Assembly: GCA_002309305.1 (NCBI GenBank)
Contig: DBWR01000002.1
Location: 33,721-55,433, forward strand
DNA length: 21,713 bases
DNA from: Treponema sp. UBA1233
GTDB taxonomy: Bacteria; Spirochaetota; Spirochaetia; Treponematales; Treponemataceae
Direction: 5' to 3'
The position numbers and the translations under genes are program-made. Positions 14,462 to 21,365 of the stretch are shown here, one piece after another; positions within the stretch are counted from its first letter, which is position 1, and the number at the start of each line of letters is the position of its first letter. Below the pieces are notes generated by a model, which saw only the letters and a list, made by a program, of their open reading frames with translations, searched no databases and had not been told where the DNA came from.

Positions 14462-15151
14462 ATGAATGAACTATTTTTAATCATCACACTTTTGCTTTCG
14501 TTTGGTGGCGCAATCCTTTTTCTAAAGGTTTTTGGAAAAGGCGGCCTCTTTGCGTGGATTGGAATCTGTACGGTTCTTGCCAACATTGAGGTTACGATTT
14601 TGGTCCGCGCTTTTGGAATGGATCAGACTTTGGGCAACACCCTCTTTGCGGCGACCTTCCTGTGTACGGACATCTTGAGCGAACTCTACGGTAAAAAGGA
14701 AGCGGGAAAAGGTGTCCTTGCCGGAATCTTCACCAGCTTGAGTTTTATTCTCCTTTCGTTCTTGTGGGTACACTACATCCCGGCGGAAGGGGACTGGTCA
14801 AATGAATTCGTACGCGGACTTTTTTCAAATACACCCCGAATGCTTCTTTCCAGCCTGATTGCCTATGTCATCTCTGAATCCGTAGACGTATTCCTTTATC
14901 ACGCCTGGTGGAACCTTACGGAAAAGAAAACGGGCAGCCATACAAAGATGCTCTGGTTCCGCAACAATTTTTCAACTCTGATATCCCAGTTCGTAAACAT
15001 CGTGCTCTTCAATTTCGGCGCTTTCTGGGGAATCTACACCTTTAGGGAACTTGTGGCGATTACCGGCTCATGCTATGTGATTTACGTTGCAACAAGCCTG
15101 CTCGACACTCCATTCGTCTATCTGGCAAGAAAGATTACGAAAAAGGAGTAG
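14462..15151 (+). CDS. Queuosine precursor transporter, YhhQ/VUT family
   Basis: A 229-residue inner-membrane protein with about six hydrophobic segments. The family signature is visible as FLCTDILSELYGKKEAGKGV (about 68-87), together with LIAYVISESVDVFLYHAWW and RNNFSTLISQFVNIVLFN, both typical of YhhQ proteins. These import preQ0/preQ1 or queuine for synthesis of the queuosine tRNA base. ATG 14462 has GGAGG six bases upstream (GGAGGTTTCAA); the frame is open 119 codons further but without conserved sequence, so the shorter start is right. The gene converges with the GH27 gene, with only four bases between the stops. I see no queuosine synthesis genes in the window, so the salvage role rests on family. 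Confidence 0.88.
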   Translation: MNELFLIITLLLSFGGAILFLKVFGKGGLFAWIGICTVLANIEVTILVRAFGMDQTLGNTLFAATFLCTDILSELYGKKEAGKGVLAGIFTSLSFILLSFLWVHYIPAEGDWSNEFVRGLFSNTPRMLLSSLIAYVISESVDVFLYHAWWNLTEKKTGSHTKMLWFRNNFSTLISQFVNIVLFNFGAFWGIYTFRELVAITGSCYVIYVATSLLDTPFVYLARKITKKE

Positions 15152-15155
15152 GCCC

Positions 15156-16520
15156 CTACTTTTCCCATACCCTCAGCAGGACAGATGCATGTGGTGCAAG
15201 TTCTGCGGATAGGGTGCCGTCGCTTTTTATGGTGACAGTTTCCTTGTGGAGCCATAAATCGTGGACGGTCAAATCTGTTCCCGTATTTCCTGCCAGAGCA
15301 AGCGTTTTAAGCACTTCCTCCACTTTTACGGATACACTTTGCTTTTCATCATTCAAGTTGAACAGTACAACATAAAAGTCAACTGTACCTGTATAATCTG
15401 CCTTACGCGTTGCCCAAACAGCATTATCCTCCGACCGTGACACAAGCCTGGCCTGTACCCCGTTTTTGGTCAGGGAAAGCACCTCGTCATTCGTCAAGAG
15501 CTCACGTGTAAAATCATCCAGTTTTGTAAGTTCCGCCCCAATCATCAGGGGAGAACGGAAAATACACCACAGGTTCATCATCGTACGCTGTTCGTCTTTG
15601 GTAAGGTTTGTCGTGTGCTCCCTTGTTCCATAGCATTCAAAGCAGGCCCCCACCTTTCCCAGAGGAAGCATGTCACAGTCCGGCCAACAACCGGGTCCAA
15701 CATGATTCTGCCACACCTCACAGCGCTCGAACATCGCCTTAAGCAGCTCCCAGGAATCCCAGAAGTCATCCGTGATGCGCCACATATTCGCATACTTTTC
15801 CAGATGCCATGCCTTTTCAATAACCGCAGGTCCCGGAGACAGACTCAACACCATGGGTCGGCCGCTATTTTCTATCGCCTTTTGAATCATCTCGATTTCT
15901 TTCTCAGCAGAATATGGATTGTTGGGGTACATGTTGGTATTGCAGATGTCGTCAACCTTTACAAAATCCACGCCCCATGACGCATAGAGCTCAAAAATCG
16001 AATCATAGTAATCCTGCGCCCCATCCGCCCTGTAATCCACACCGTACATGTCCGGGTTCCACTTGCTGACTGAGGCTGGATTTGCAACCATGTCCGCCGT
16101 AATCTTTCGGCCATCGTGAGTCTTTATCGGAAGGTGCTCGTGACAGGCAAACCGTGGAATTCCCCTTATAATGTGTATCCCGAATTTCAAGCCAAGCGAA
16201 TGAATGTATTGTGCAAGGGGAGCAAAGCCCTTATTATCCGCACTTGAAGGGAACCTGTTTGGAGCCGGAATCTGACGCGACCATTCATCAATGCAAAACC
16301 GACTGAAGGGAATATACTGAACGTCCTTCCGTTTACCGGCGTTAGCATCCGACCACTGAATGTCAATGACCACATATTCCCATCCATGCTGCTTAAGGTT
16401 CTTTGCCATATAGTCAGCGTTGGCCCTAACCTGACCCTCGTTCACCATGGTATTGTAATAGTCATAGCTGTTCCATCCCATAGGAGGAGTCAGCGCGCAA
16501 TTGTTTTTATCGTAACCCAT
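15156..16520 (-). CDS. GH27 alpha-galactosidase, cytoplasmic
   Basis: A 454-residue glycoside hydrolase that should release terminal alpha-galactose (raffinose-type sugars, galactomannan fragments, melibiose). It begins LTPPMGWNSYDYY, the GH27 hallmark. The nucleophile lies in DFVKVDDICN (Asp190) and the acid/base in WRITDDFWDSW (Asp252). GCWPDCDMLPLG and IFRSPLMIGAELTKLD complete the barrel, followed by a beta-sandwich domain from about 380. There is no signal peptide, so substrates must be imported first. No ribosome site precedes ATG 16520, and a TATACT box ends six bases before it, so the message may be leaderless. It is divergent from the aldo/keto reductase gene. An alpha-N-acetylgalactosaminidase or beta-L-arabinopyranosidase specificity within GH27 cannot be excluded. 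Confidence 0.9.
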   Translation of the reverse strand: MGYDKNNCALTPPMGWNSYDYYNTMVNEGQVRANADYMAKNLKQHGWEYVVIDIQWSDANAGKRKDVQYIPFSRFCIDEWSRQIPAPNRFPSSADNKGFAPLAQYIHSLGLKFGIHIIRGIPRFACHEHLPIKTHDGRKITADMVANPASVSKWNPDMYGVDYRADGAQDYYDSIFELYASWGVDFVKVDDICNTNMYPNNPYSAEKEIEMIQKAIENSGRPMVLSLSPGPAVIEKAWHLEKYANMWRITDDFWDSWELLKAMFERCEVWQNHVGPGCWPDCDMLPLGKVGACFECYGTREHTTNLTKDEQRTMMNLWCIFRSPLMIGAELTKLDDFTRELLTNDEVLSLTKNGVQARLVSRSEDNAVWATRKADYTGTVDFYVVLFNLNDEKQSVSVKVEEVLKTLALAGNTGTDLTVHDLWLHKETVTIKSDGTLSAELAPHASVLLRVWEK

Positions 16521-16526
16521 GCCAAC

Positions 16527-16532
16527 AGTATA
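16527..16532 (-). promoter_or_regulatory. Candidate -10 box of the GH27 gene
   Basis: TATACT on the minus strand ends six bases before the GH27 start codon. With normal spacing transcription would begin at or next to the ATG. The -35 region is weak (AGAAAC or TAGAAA). Confidence 0.4.
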
Positions 16533-16668
16533 GCACAGGAAAACCGGCTGTTTCTACTTTATTCAATAATTTTTTTCACTATAAGGGTCGTCTTATTTCA
16601 TCTAATATCCCCATTGAACACTAGACAAATATTCTTTCTCATGCAAGAATGAATGCAGGGGATGTGGC

Positions 16669-17736
16669 ATGAACGATAAATCAAAGGTAAAAAACATTAC
16701 TCTTGGAGAAACTGGAATTGTTGTTCCTCAAAATGGCTTTGGTGCCCTGCCGATTCAGCGCGACAGCATGGAAGAATCTGTCGCCATTTTACGCCGTGCC
16801 TATGAGGGTGGAATGCGTTTTTTTGATACTGCCCGGGCATACAGTGACAGCGAGGAAAAAATCGGTCATGCTTTTGGCGATATGGGAATCAGGGATAAAA
16901 TCTTCATCGCAACTAAAACCGCCGCAACCACACCGGAAGTCCTGTGGGAACACCTTCATACTTCATTAAAAAACATGAAAACCGACTACATCGACATCTA
17001 CCAGCTGCACATGGCAGGCCAATGCTACAAACCCGGAGACGGAACAGGCATGTACGAGGCTCTTGTTCAAGCAAAGGAACAGGGACTCATCCGTCACATC
17101 GGAATTACTGCTCATAAAATTGGTGTGGCGGAAGAAATTGTTGAATCAGGCCTTTACGAAACATTACAGTATCCCTTTTCATATCTTGCCTCCGAGCGTG
17201 ACATTCAACTGGTAAAAAAATGTCGTGAAAAAAACATGGGCTTTATTGCAATGAAAGGTCTTGCGGGTGGTCTTATCAATCGTGCGGATGCCGCCTTTGC
17301 GTTCATGACAGACTATGACAACGTGATTCCAATCTGGGGCATTCAAAGGATGAGCGAGCTTGAAGAATGGCTTTCGTTCATGGACAATCCTCCAAGCATG
17401 ACGGACGAAATCAAGGCCTTCATTCAAAAGGAAAAGGATGAGTTATCCGGTAATTTCTGTCGTGGATGCGGTTATTGCATGCCCTGTCCTTCTGGAATTC
17501 AAATCAACAACTGTGCGCGCATCTCCCTCATGGTAAGGCGTGCTCCATCCCATGTGTGGCTTTCCGATTACTGGCAGGCAGAAATGAAGAAAATTGAAAA
17601 CTGTACCCATTGCCGAAAGTGTACCCTACACTGTCCCTATGAACTGGACACTCCAACGCTACTGGAAAAGAATTACGAGGATTATAAACTGATTTTAAGC
17701 GGAAAGGTAAGCGCAAACCAGCCTTTACCACGATAA
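16669..17736 (+). CDS. Aldo/keto reductase with C-terminal 4Fe-4S ferredoxin-like domain
   Basis: A 355-residue oxidoreductase. The N-terminal barrel (about 1-255) carries the aldo/keto reductase tetrad: Asp53 and Tyr58 in FFDTARAYSDSEEKIG, Lys83 in FIATKTA and His114 in IDIYQLHMAG. The C-terminal part adds cysteines in FCRGCGYCMPCP (264, 267, 270, 273), Cys282, and CTHCRKCTLHCP (312, 315, 318, 322), enough for one or two Fe-S clusters. This arrangement is known in anaerobes and suggests electron transfer to or from ferredoxin rather than simple NADPH use. ATG 16669 is preceded by AGGGGATG. It lies 21 bases before the Gfo/Idh/MocA gene, so the two probably act on related sugar-like substrates. 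The substrate is unknown. Confidence 0.9.
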   Translation: MNDKSKVKNITLGETGIVVPQNGFGALPIQRDSMEESVAILRRAYEGGMRFFDTARAYSDSEEKIGHAFGDMGIRDKIFIATKTAATTPEVLWEHLHTSLKNMKTDYIDIYQLHMAGQCYKPGDGTGMYEALVQAKEQGLIRHIGITAHKIGVAEEIVESGLYETLQYPFSYLASERDIQLVKKCREKNMGFIAMKGLAGGLINRADAAFAFMTDYDNVIPIWGIQRMSELEEWLSFMDNPPSMTDEIKAFIQKEKDELSGNFCRGCGYCMPCPSGIQINNCARISLMVRRAPSHVWLSDYWQAEMKKIENCTHCRKCTLHCPYELDTPTLLEKNYEDYKLILSGKVSANQPLPR

Positions 17737-17757
17737 ACTCAATTATAGGAGAAAAGT

Positions 17758-18726
17758 ATGAAAATCAAATGGGGTGTCTTGGGTACTGCAGGTATCGCAC
17801 GTTGGGCCACTATTCCGGGAATGATGAAATCCGAATACTGTGAACTTTATGCCATAGCGGGTCGTACTGAGCAAAAGGCTAACGACTTCAAGGAAAAATT
17901 CGGATTCAAAAAGGCCTATGTCGGCTATGACCAGCTTCTTGCGGATCCAGAAGTCCAGGCGGTTTATGTTCCCCTACCAAACGACATCCACTTTGAATGG
18001 GTTATCAAGGCTCTCAACGCAAAAAAGCATGTTCTTTGTGAAAAACCTCTCGCCATGAATGCTGAAGAGGTAAAGAAAATGTTCGATGCGGCCAAGGTAA
18101 ACAATGTCATCCTGATGGAAGCCTATGCATATCTCCACAGCCCTTACGTTGAATCCCTTAAAAAAGACGTGGAAAGCGGCATCATCGGCAAGGTTGACTT
18201 TATTGACACCGCCTTTGTGACCCAGGGTTATGAGGAAGATTTCCGCCTGCACAAGGAATTTGGCGGCGGTGCCATGTATGACTTGGGATGTTACTGCACA
18301 ACAATGATTCTTTCCCTTATCGATTCGGACGTAAGCTTCCTGAATGCCAACGCAGAGTTTGAGGGCGGCGTTGACCATCTGACCACTGCGGTAATAAAGT
18401 TTGCCAATGGAGCAAGGGCATCCTTTACCGTCGGCATGGTTTTGGACCGCACTTCCAATTCACGCTTTGACCGCCTTTACGTTCATGGAACAAAGGGCTG
18501 CATAAAATCCGATGTGGAATACAATCAGGAAGGTGAGCTAAAATACACAATTCATTCACAGGGACAGATTATAGAACGCTCTGTATCTGTACCCCAAAAT
18601 TATGCCCTGGAGCTTGACCAGCTGAACAGATGCATCATGAATGGAGAAAAACCCCACATCACGGAAGACTTCTCCATCAAAAATGCCAGGCTAATCGATG
18701 ATGTCCTGAAAAAGATTGGGTATTGA
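17758..18726 (+). CDS. Gfo/Idh/MocA family NAD(P)-dependent oxidoreductase
   Basis: A 322-residue soluble dehydrogenase. The Rossmann fold opens with IKWGVLGTAGIARW, the dinucleotide-binding loop. VPLPNDIHFEWVIKALNAKKH and the catalytic Glu95-Lys96-Pro97 (CEKPLAMN) follow. The C-terminal half has GGGAMYDLGCYC (Asp175, Tyr179), the substrate-side motif of the family. Members oxidise or reduce sugars, inositols and sugar derivatives, including trans-dihydrodiol-like substrates; the specific one cannot be read. AGGAG lies six bases before ATG 17758. The gene directly follows the aldo/keto reductase and is probably co-transcribed with it. A palindrome cluster lies between its end and the convergent repressor gene. 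Confidence 0.9.
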   Translation: MKIKWGVLGTAGIARWATIPGMMKSEYCELYAIAGRTEQKANDFKEKFGFKKAYVGYDQLLADPEVQAVYVPLPNDIHFEWVIKALNAKKHVLCEKPLAMNAEEVKKMFDAAKVNNVILMEAYAYLHSPYVESLKKDVESGIIGKVDFIDTAFVTQGYEEDFRLHKEFGGGAMYDLGCYCTTMILSLIDSDVSFLNANAEFEGGVDHLTTAVIKFANGARASFTVGMVLDRTSNSRFDRLYVHGTKGCIKSDVEYNQEGELKYTIHSQGQIIERSVSVPQNYALELDQLNRCIMNGEKPHITEDFSIKNARLIDDVLKKIGY

Positions 18727-18737
18727 GTCGTACTGCC

Positions 18738-18859
18738 ATTCCGGACTTGATCCGGAATCTAACAGAGAGATGAGGCTATCCCGTCATTATCGGGCTTGAC
18801 CCGATAATCTCACTGTCGACTGACAGGCATTTTCAGATTGCCGTATCAAGTACGGCAAT
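18738..18859. repeat. Cluster of three REP-like palindromes
   Basis: Three stem-loops share the frame GTCATT-stem-CTTGA-stem-AATCT: 18738-18758 (8-bp stem ATTCCGGA), 18786-18808 (9-bp stem ATTATCGGG) and 18837-18859 (9-bp stem ATTGCCGTA, opposite orientation, loop TCAAG). The stem sequences differ but both arms change together. They fill the gap between the convergent Gfo/Idh/MocA and repressor genes and may help end both transcripts. Confidence 0.8.
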
Positions 18860-18889
18860 GACATTGACCACATCGCCAATGACACCAAA

Positions 18890-19507
18890 TTAAAACTCAT
18901 GCAGAACGCAGCGCACGCGACCTATAATTTTAAAGTCCTCGTTTTCTGCCGTGACGTTCATTGGTTCGTAGTGCTTGTTGTCCGAGATGATTTTTATTCC
19001 GTCAAATGTCCGCTGAAGTCTTTTTACATAACCTGAGCCCTTGTACAGAATCGTATAAATCCCATCCTCACCGTCGTAGCCAAGATTGTCGGTAACGATT
19101 ATGTCGTCGTTAAAAAGGGTGGGTTCCATGGAATCTCCCCTGACATAAACCGCCGCAAGATTATCCGCATAACGCTGAAGGTTTTTGGGAAGGGTAATAT
19201 AATCCTTAACTGTATCCTCTTCTGGAACAAACTGTCCCCTACCCGCAGAAAACACTTGATCCATTACCGGAATGACAAAATTATCCGGCTTTAATCGCTT
19301 TTCCGGGTACAGTTCAAATTCTTCCCATGTCAGTTCAAGGGCATTCAGAATCTTCATCGTATCATCAAGGGAAGGAAGCCGCTGTTTTGAAATCTGGTCG
19401 CGAATTGACTGCAAGATGATTCCCGTCTGTTCGCTTAACCAGCCCTGCTTTTTATTCATTTCGGAGAGTCTCTGTTTTACCTTTGTCCAGAAAATTTTCG
19501 CTTCCAT
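18890..19507 (-). CDS. S24 (LexA/CI-type) self-cleaving repressor
   Basis: A 205-residue regulator. Residues about 8-60 form a helix-turn-helix domain of the CI/Xre type (KQGWLSEQTGIILQSIRDQI). The C-terminal S24 domain has an Ala-Gly cleavage site (SAGRG, Ala88-Gly89), nucleophile Ser126 in VRGDSMEPTL and general-base Lys162 in GYVKRLQRT. All elements needed for RecA-stimulated autocleavage are therefore present. It is transcribed away from the umuD-like gene, and a good promoter lies at 19565-19593. I infer that it represses itself and the umuDC pair and is inactivated by DNA damage. It may be a phage-derived or SOS-type local regulator; it lacks the classic LexA winged-helix start. ATG 19507 has GAGGG four bases upstream. 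Confidence 0.88.
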   Translation of the reverse strand: MEAKIFWTKVKQRLSEMNKKQGWLSEQTGIILQSIRDQISKQRLPSLDDTMKILNALELTWEEFELYPEKRLKPDNFVIPVMDQVFSAGRGQFVPEEDTVKDYITLPKNLQRYADNLAAVYVRGDSMEPTLFNDDIIVTDNLGYDGEDGIYTILYKGSGYVKRLQRTFDGIKIISDNKHYEPMNVTAENEDFKIIGRVRCVLHEF

Positions 19508-19519
19508 AATCCCTCAAAG

Positions 19520-19536
19520 TATTCATTCAACTATTT
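19520..19536. promoter_or_regulatory. Candidate operator copy 1 in the repressor leader
   Basis: TATTCATTCAACTATTT, nearly identical to TATTTATTTAACTATTT at 19657-19673 (15 of 17 bases, both differences C/T). It lies 13-29 bases upstream of the repressor start codon. An operator role is inference; the region is AT-rich. Confidence 0.3.
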
Positions 19537-19564
19537 GAAAAGCCATATCCATAGCCGTAAAAAT

Positions 19565-19593
19565 ATTATGAATGAATTTCCATCATTTTTCAA
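19565..19593 (-). promoter_or_regulatory. Promoter of the S24 repressor gene
   Basis: On the minus strand TTGAAA, 17 bases, CATAAT: five of six matches in each box. The spacer contains GGAAATTC, part of a motif that recurs as GGAATTTTCC at 19626-19635. Transcription would begin about 50 bases before the start codon. Confidence 0.6.
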
Positions 19594-19656
19594 GTATTTT
19601 CTTTAAAATTGTCATGAAAATCACTGGAATTTTCCATATTTTCGCATTTATTAAAA

Positions 19657-19673
19657 TATTTATTTAACTATTT
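19657..19673. promoter_or_regulatory. Candidate operator copy 2 next to the umuD-like -35 box
   Basis: TATTTATTTAACTATTT ends two bases before the TTGACA of the umuD-like promoter and matches the copy at 19520-19536. A repressor bound here would interfere with RNA polymerase. Inference from position and similarity. Confidence 0.3.
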
Positions 19674-19675
19674 TC

Positions 19676-19705
19676 TTGACAATCCGATAGTTTTAAGTAT
19701 ATTAT
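19676..19705 (+). promoter_or_regulatory. Promoter of the umuD-like/umuC pair
   Basis: A perfect -35 TTGACA at 19676-19681 is followed by TATATT at 16 bases or TATTAT at 18 bases; a TATAAT lies further on at 19705-19710. This is a strong promoter, as expected for a gene held off by a repressor. AGGTG lies before the ATG at 19721. Confidence 0.6.
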
Positions 19706-19720
19706 ATAATAGGTGTTTAT

Positions 19721-20077
19721 ATGAAGACGACGGGTTTTGCCAGTCCTGCCACCGAATACGAAGAGGAAAGGTTGGATTTTAACCGTGCATTGCGGCCATT
19801 TCCAGCCTCCGAATATGAATTCCGGTACAGCGGGCATGAAATGGAAAGCTTTCACATTCAGGACGGAGATTTACTTATCATAGACCGTTCGGTAAAGCCC
19901 TTTGACGGCTGCATAGCGATTGTGGTATTCGAAAACTCATTTTTGTGCAGGCAGATTTTATTCAGCAGAAAATGGAACTGTTATGTCTTTTTGACGGAAG
20001 GCAGATGGCAAAGGGTAACGGAGATTTTCGGAATTGCAACCTACTGCATCCACACTCTGGGAGGTAAGCGGCTTTGA
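19721..20077 (+). CDS. UmuD'-like polymerase V subunit, short and lacking the Ser/Lys dyad
   Basis: A 118-residue homologue of UmuD, the accessory subunit of translesion DNA polymerase V. Residues 4-80 align without gaps to E. coli UmuD 24-100: TGFASPATEYEEERLDFN against CGFPSPAADYVEQRIDLN, and IQDGDLLIIDRS against ISDGDLLIVDSA. It thus begins at the UmuD Cys24-Gly25 cleavage point, so the usual N-terminal arm is absent from the start. At the catalytic Ser60 position it has Glu40 (YSGHEM), and at Lys97 it has Arg77 (FLCRQI). It should be unable to cleave itself or need cleavage, acting as a ready-made UmuD'. An upstream extension is unlikely because ATG 19721 has its own ribosome site and promoter. 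Its stop overlaps the umuC start. Alignment is from memory of UmuD. Confidence 0.85.
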   Translation: MKTTGFASPATEYEEERLDFNRALRPFPASEYEFRYSGHEMESFHIQDGDLLIIDRSVKPFDGCIAIVVFENSFLCRQILFSRKWNCYVFLTEGRWQRVTEIFGIATYCIHTLGGKRL

Positions 20078-21357
20078 TTTTTCATGTTGACGCAAACAGC
20101 TTTTATGCCTCATGCGAACGTCTTTTTCGGCCCGACCTGAGGGATAAACCCATAGCGGTTCTTTCCAACAACGACGGCATCATTGTGGCCCTTACCAAAG
20201 AATGCAAGGCTTTGGGCTTAAAACGCGGGAATACTTATTTCAAAGTCAAAAACTTCTGCCAATCGAATGGGGTACAGGTTTTCTCCAGCAATTACACGCT
20301 TTATGCGGACATGAGCTGGCGGCTTAACAGCATTTATTCCCTCTTTGCACAACGCTACGAGATTTATTCAATAGACGAAAGCTTTTTATACCTTCCCGAA
20401 ATGGAGTCCTCCGAATATAGCTCTGTGGCCCACAAACTCAAGGAAATGGCACAGCAATACACAGGCATTCCAGTATCCGTCGGCATTGCCCCCACCAAAA
20501 CCCTGGCAAAAATATGCAACAAGCTGGCAAAGAAAAACGGTGGTGTGTTCAACTGGCTGGATTGCGATCCGGATTCAACACTAAAAGGCTATCCTGTGGA
20601 AGACGTATGGGGCATAGGCAGGTCAAAGGCGCACTGGCTCAAATCTCACGGCATCAAAAATAGCCTTGAATTAAAGAACATGGGTCTGGACAAGGCAAAA
20701 AAATACCTTACACTCACCGGCATGAACACGGTACTTGAATTGAACGGAAAAAATGCCATTGATTTTGTGTCGCGTGAAAAATCCCAAAACATCTGTTCGT
20801 CAAGAAGCTTTAGGGAATGTGTGTACAAATTTGAGGAAATAGAAAAGGCCCTGAGTTATTTCTGCTCGGTTGCGGTAAAGAAAATGCGGGATGAAAAACA
20901 ACGCTGTACCTATATTTATGTCACCTTAGGTACAGCTGCACCCATAGAAACCGAATTCAACCCCAAAATACACTACTTCAACGGCGTGGGCAAAAAACTG
21001 AATGAGCCCTCATCTTTTCTACCGGACATACTTGCCGCCGCTACAGAACTTGCTGGCCTCATTTTCCGCCCTGGTTACGGCTACCGAAAGGCTTCCGTCA
21101 GCTTGCTTGCCCTTGAACCGGACGTGGAGACTCCCCGGCTGTTTGAAACTCAGGAAACCCATCAGCAGCACAAGCAGGATCTGGCAATGCAGGCCGTGGA
21201 CAGGGTAAACCTCCGCTATGGCACCCAAACGGTAAAGATGGCGGCAGGAATCAACAATCCCGTTTCCATACCAACAAACAGCAGCTGGGAACTTAAACGC
21301 GACTTTAAAAGCCCCAATTACACCACAAGAGTCAGCGAATTCCCAATTGCACGGTAA
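20074..21357 (+). CDS. umuC: Translesion DNA polymerase V catalytic subunit UmuC
   Basis: A 427-residue Y-family polymerase that copies past DNA damage. The catalytic acids are visible: Asp6 in HVDANSFYASCE and Asp101/Glu102 in YSIDESFLYLP. Other family sequence includes LSNNDGIIVALTKECKALGL, PVSVGIAPTKTLAKICNKLAKK and the helix-hairpin-helix region GIGRSKAHWLKSHGI. The little-finger domain follows. The C-terminal UmuC-specific region contains AVDRVNLRYGTQTVKMAAG and WELKRDFKSPNYTTR. TPRLFE near 350 may be a divergent clamp-binding motif. The start is TTG 20074, overlapping the umuD-like stop as TTGA, with GGGAGG nine bases before it. The overlap implies coupled synthesis of the two subunits. 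The full active site suggests a working polymerase. Confidence 0.95.
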   Translation: MIFHVDANSFYASCERLFRPDLRDKPIAVLSNNDGIIVALTKECKALGLKRGNTYFKVKNFCQSNGVQVFSSNYTLYADMSWRLNSIYSLFAQRYEIYSIDESFLYLPEMESSEYSSVAHKLKEMAQQYTGIPVSVGIAPTKTLAKICNKLAKKNGGVFNWLDCDPDSTLKGYPVEDVWGIGRSKAHWLKSHGIKNSLELKNMGLDKAKKYLTLTGMNTVLELNGKNAIDFVSREKSQNICSSRSFRECVYKFEEIEKALSYFCSVAVKKMRDEKQRCTYIYVTLGTAAPIETEFNPKIHYFNGVGKKLNEPSSFLPDILAAATELAGLIFRPGYGYRKASVSLLALEPDVETPRLFETQETHQQHKQDLAMQAVDRVNLRYGTQTVKMAAGINNPVSIPTNSSWELKRDFKSPNYTTRVSEFPIAR

Positions 21358-21365
21358 GATTGGCT

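Noticed and set aside
15615..15980. 121-codon plus-strand open frame opposite the GH27 gene
   Set aside because: Shadow of the GH27 catalytic region.
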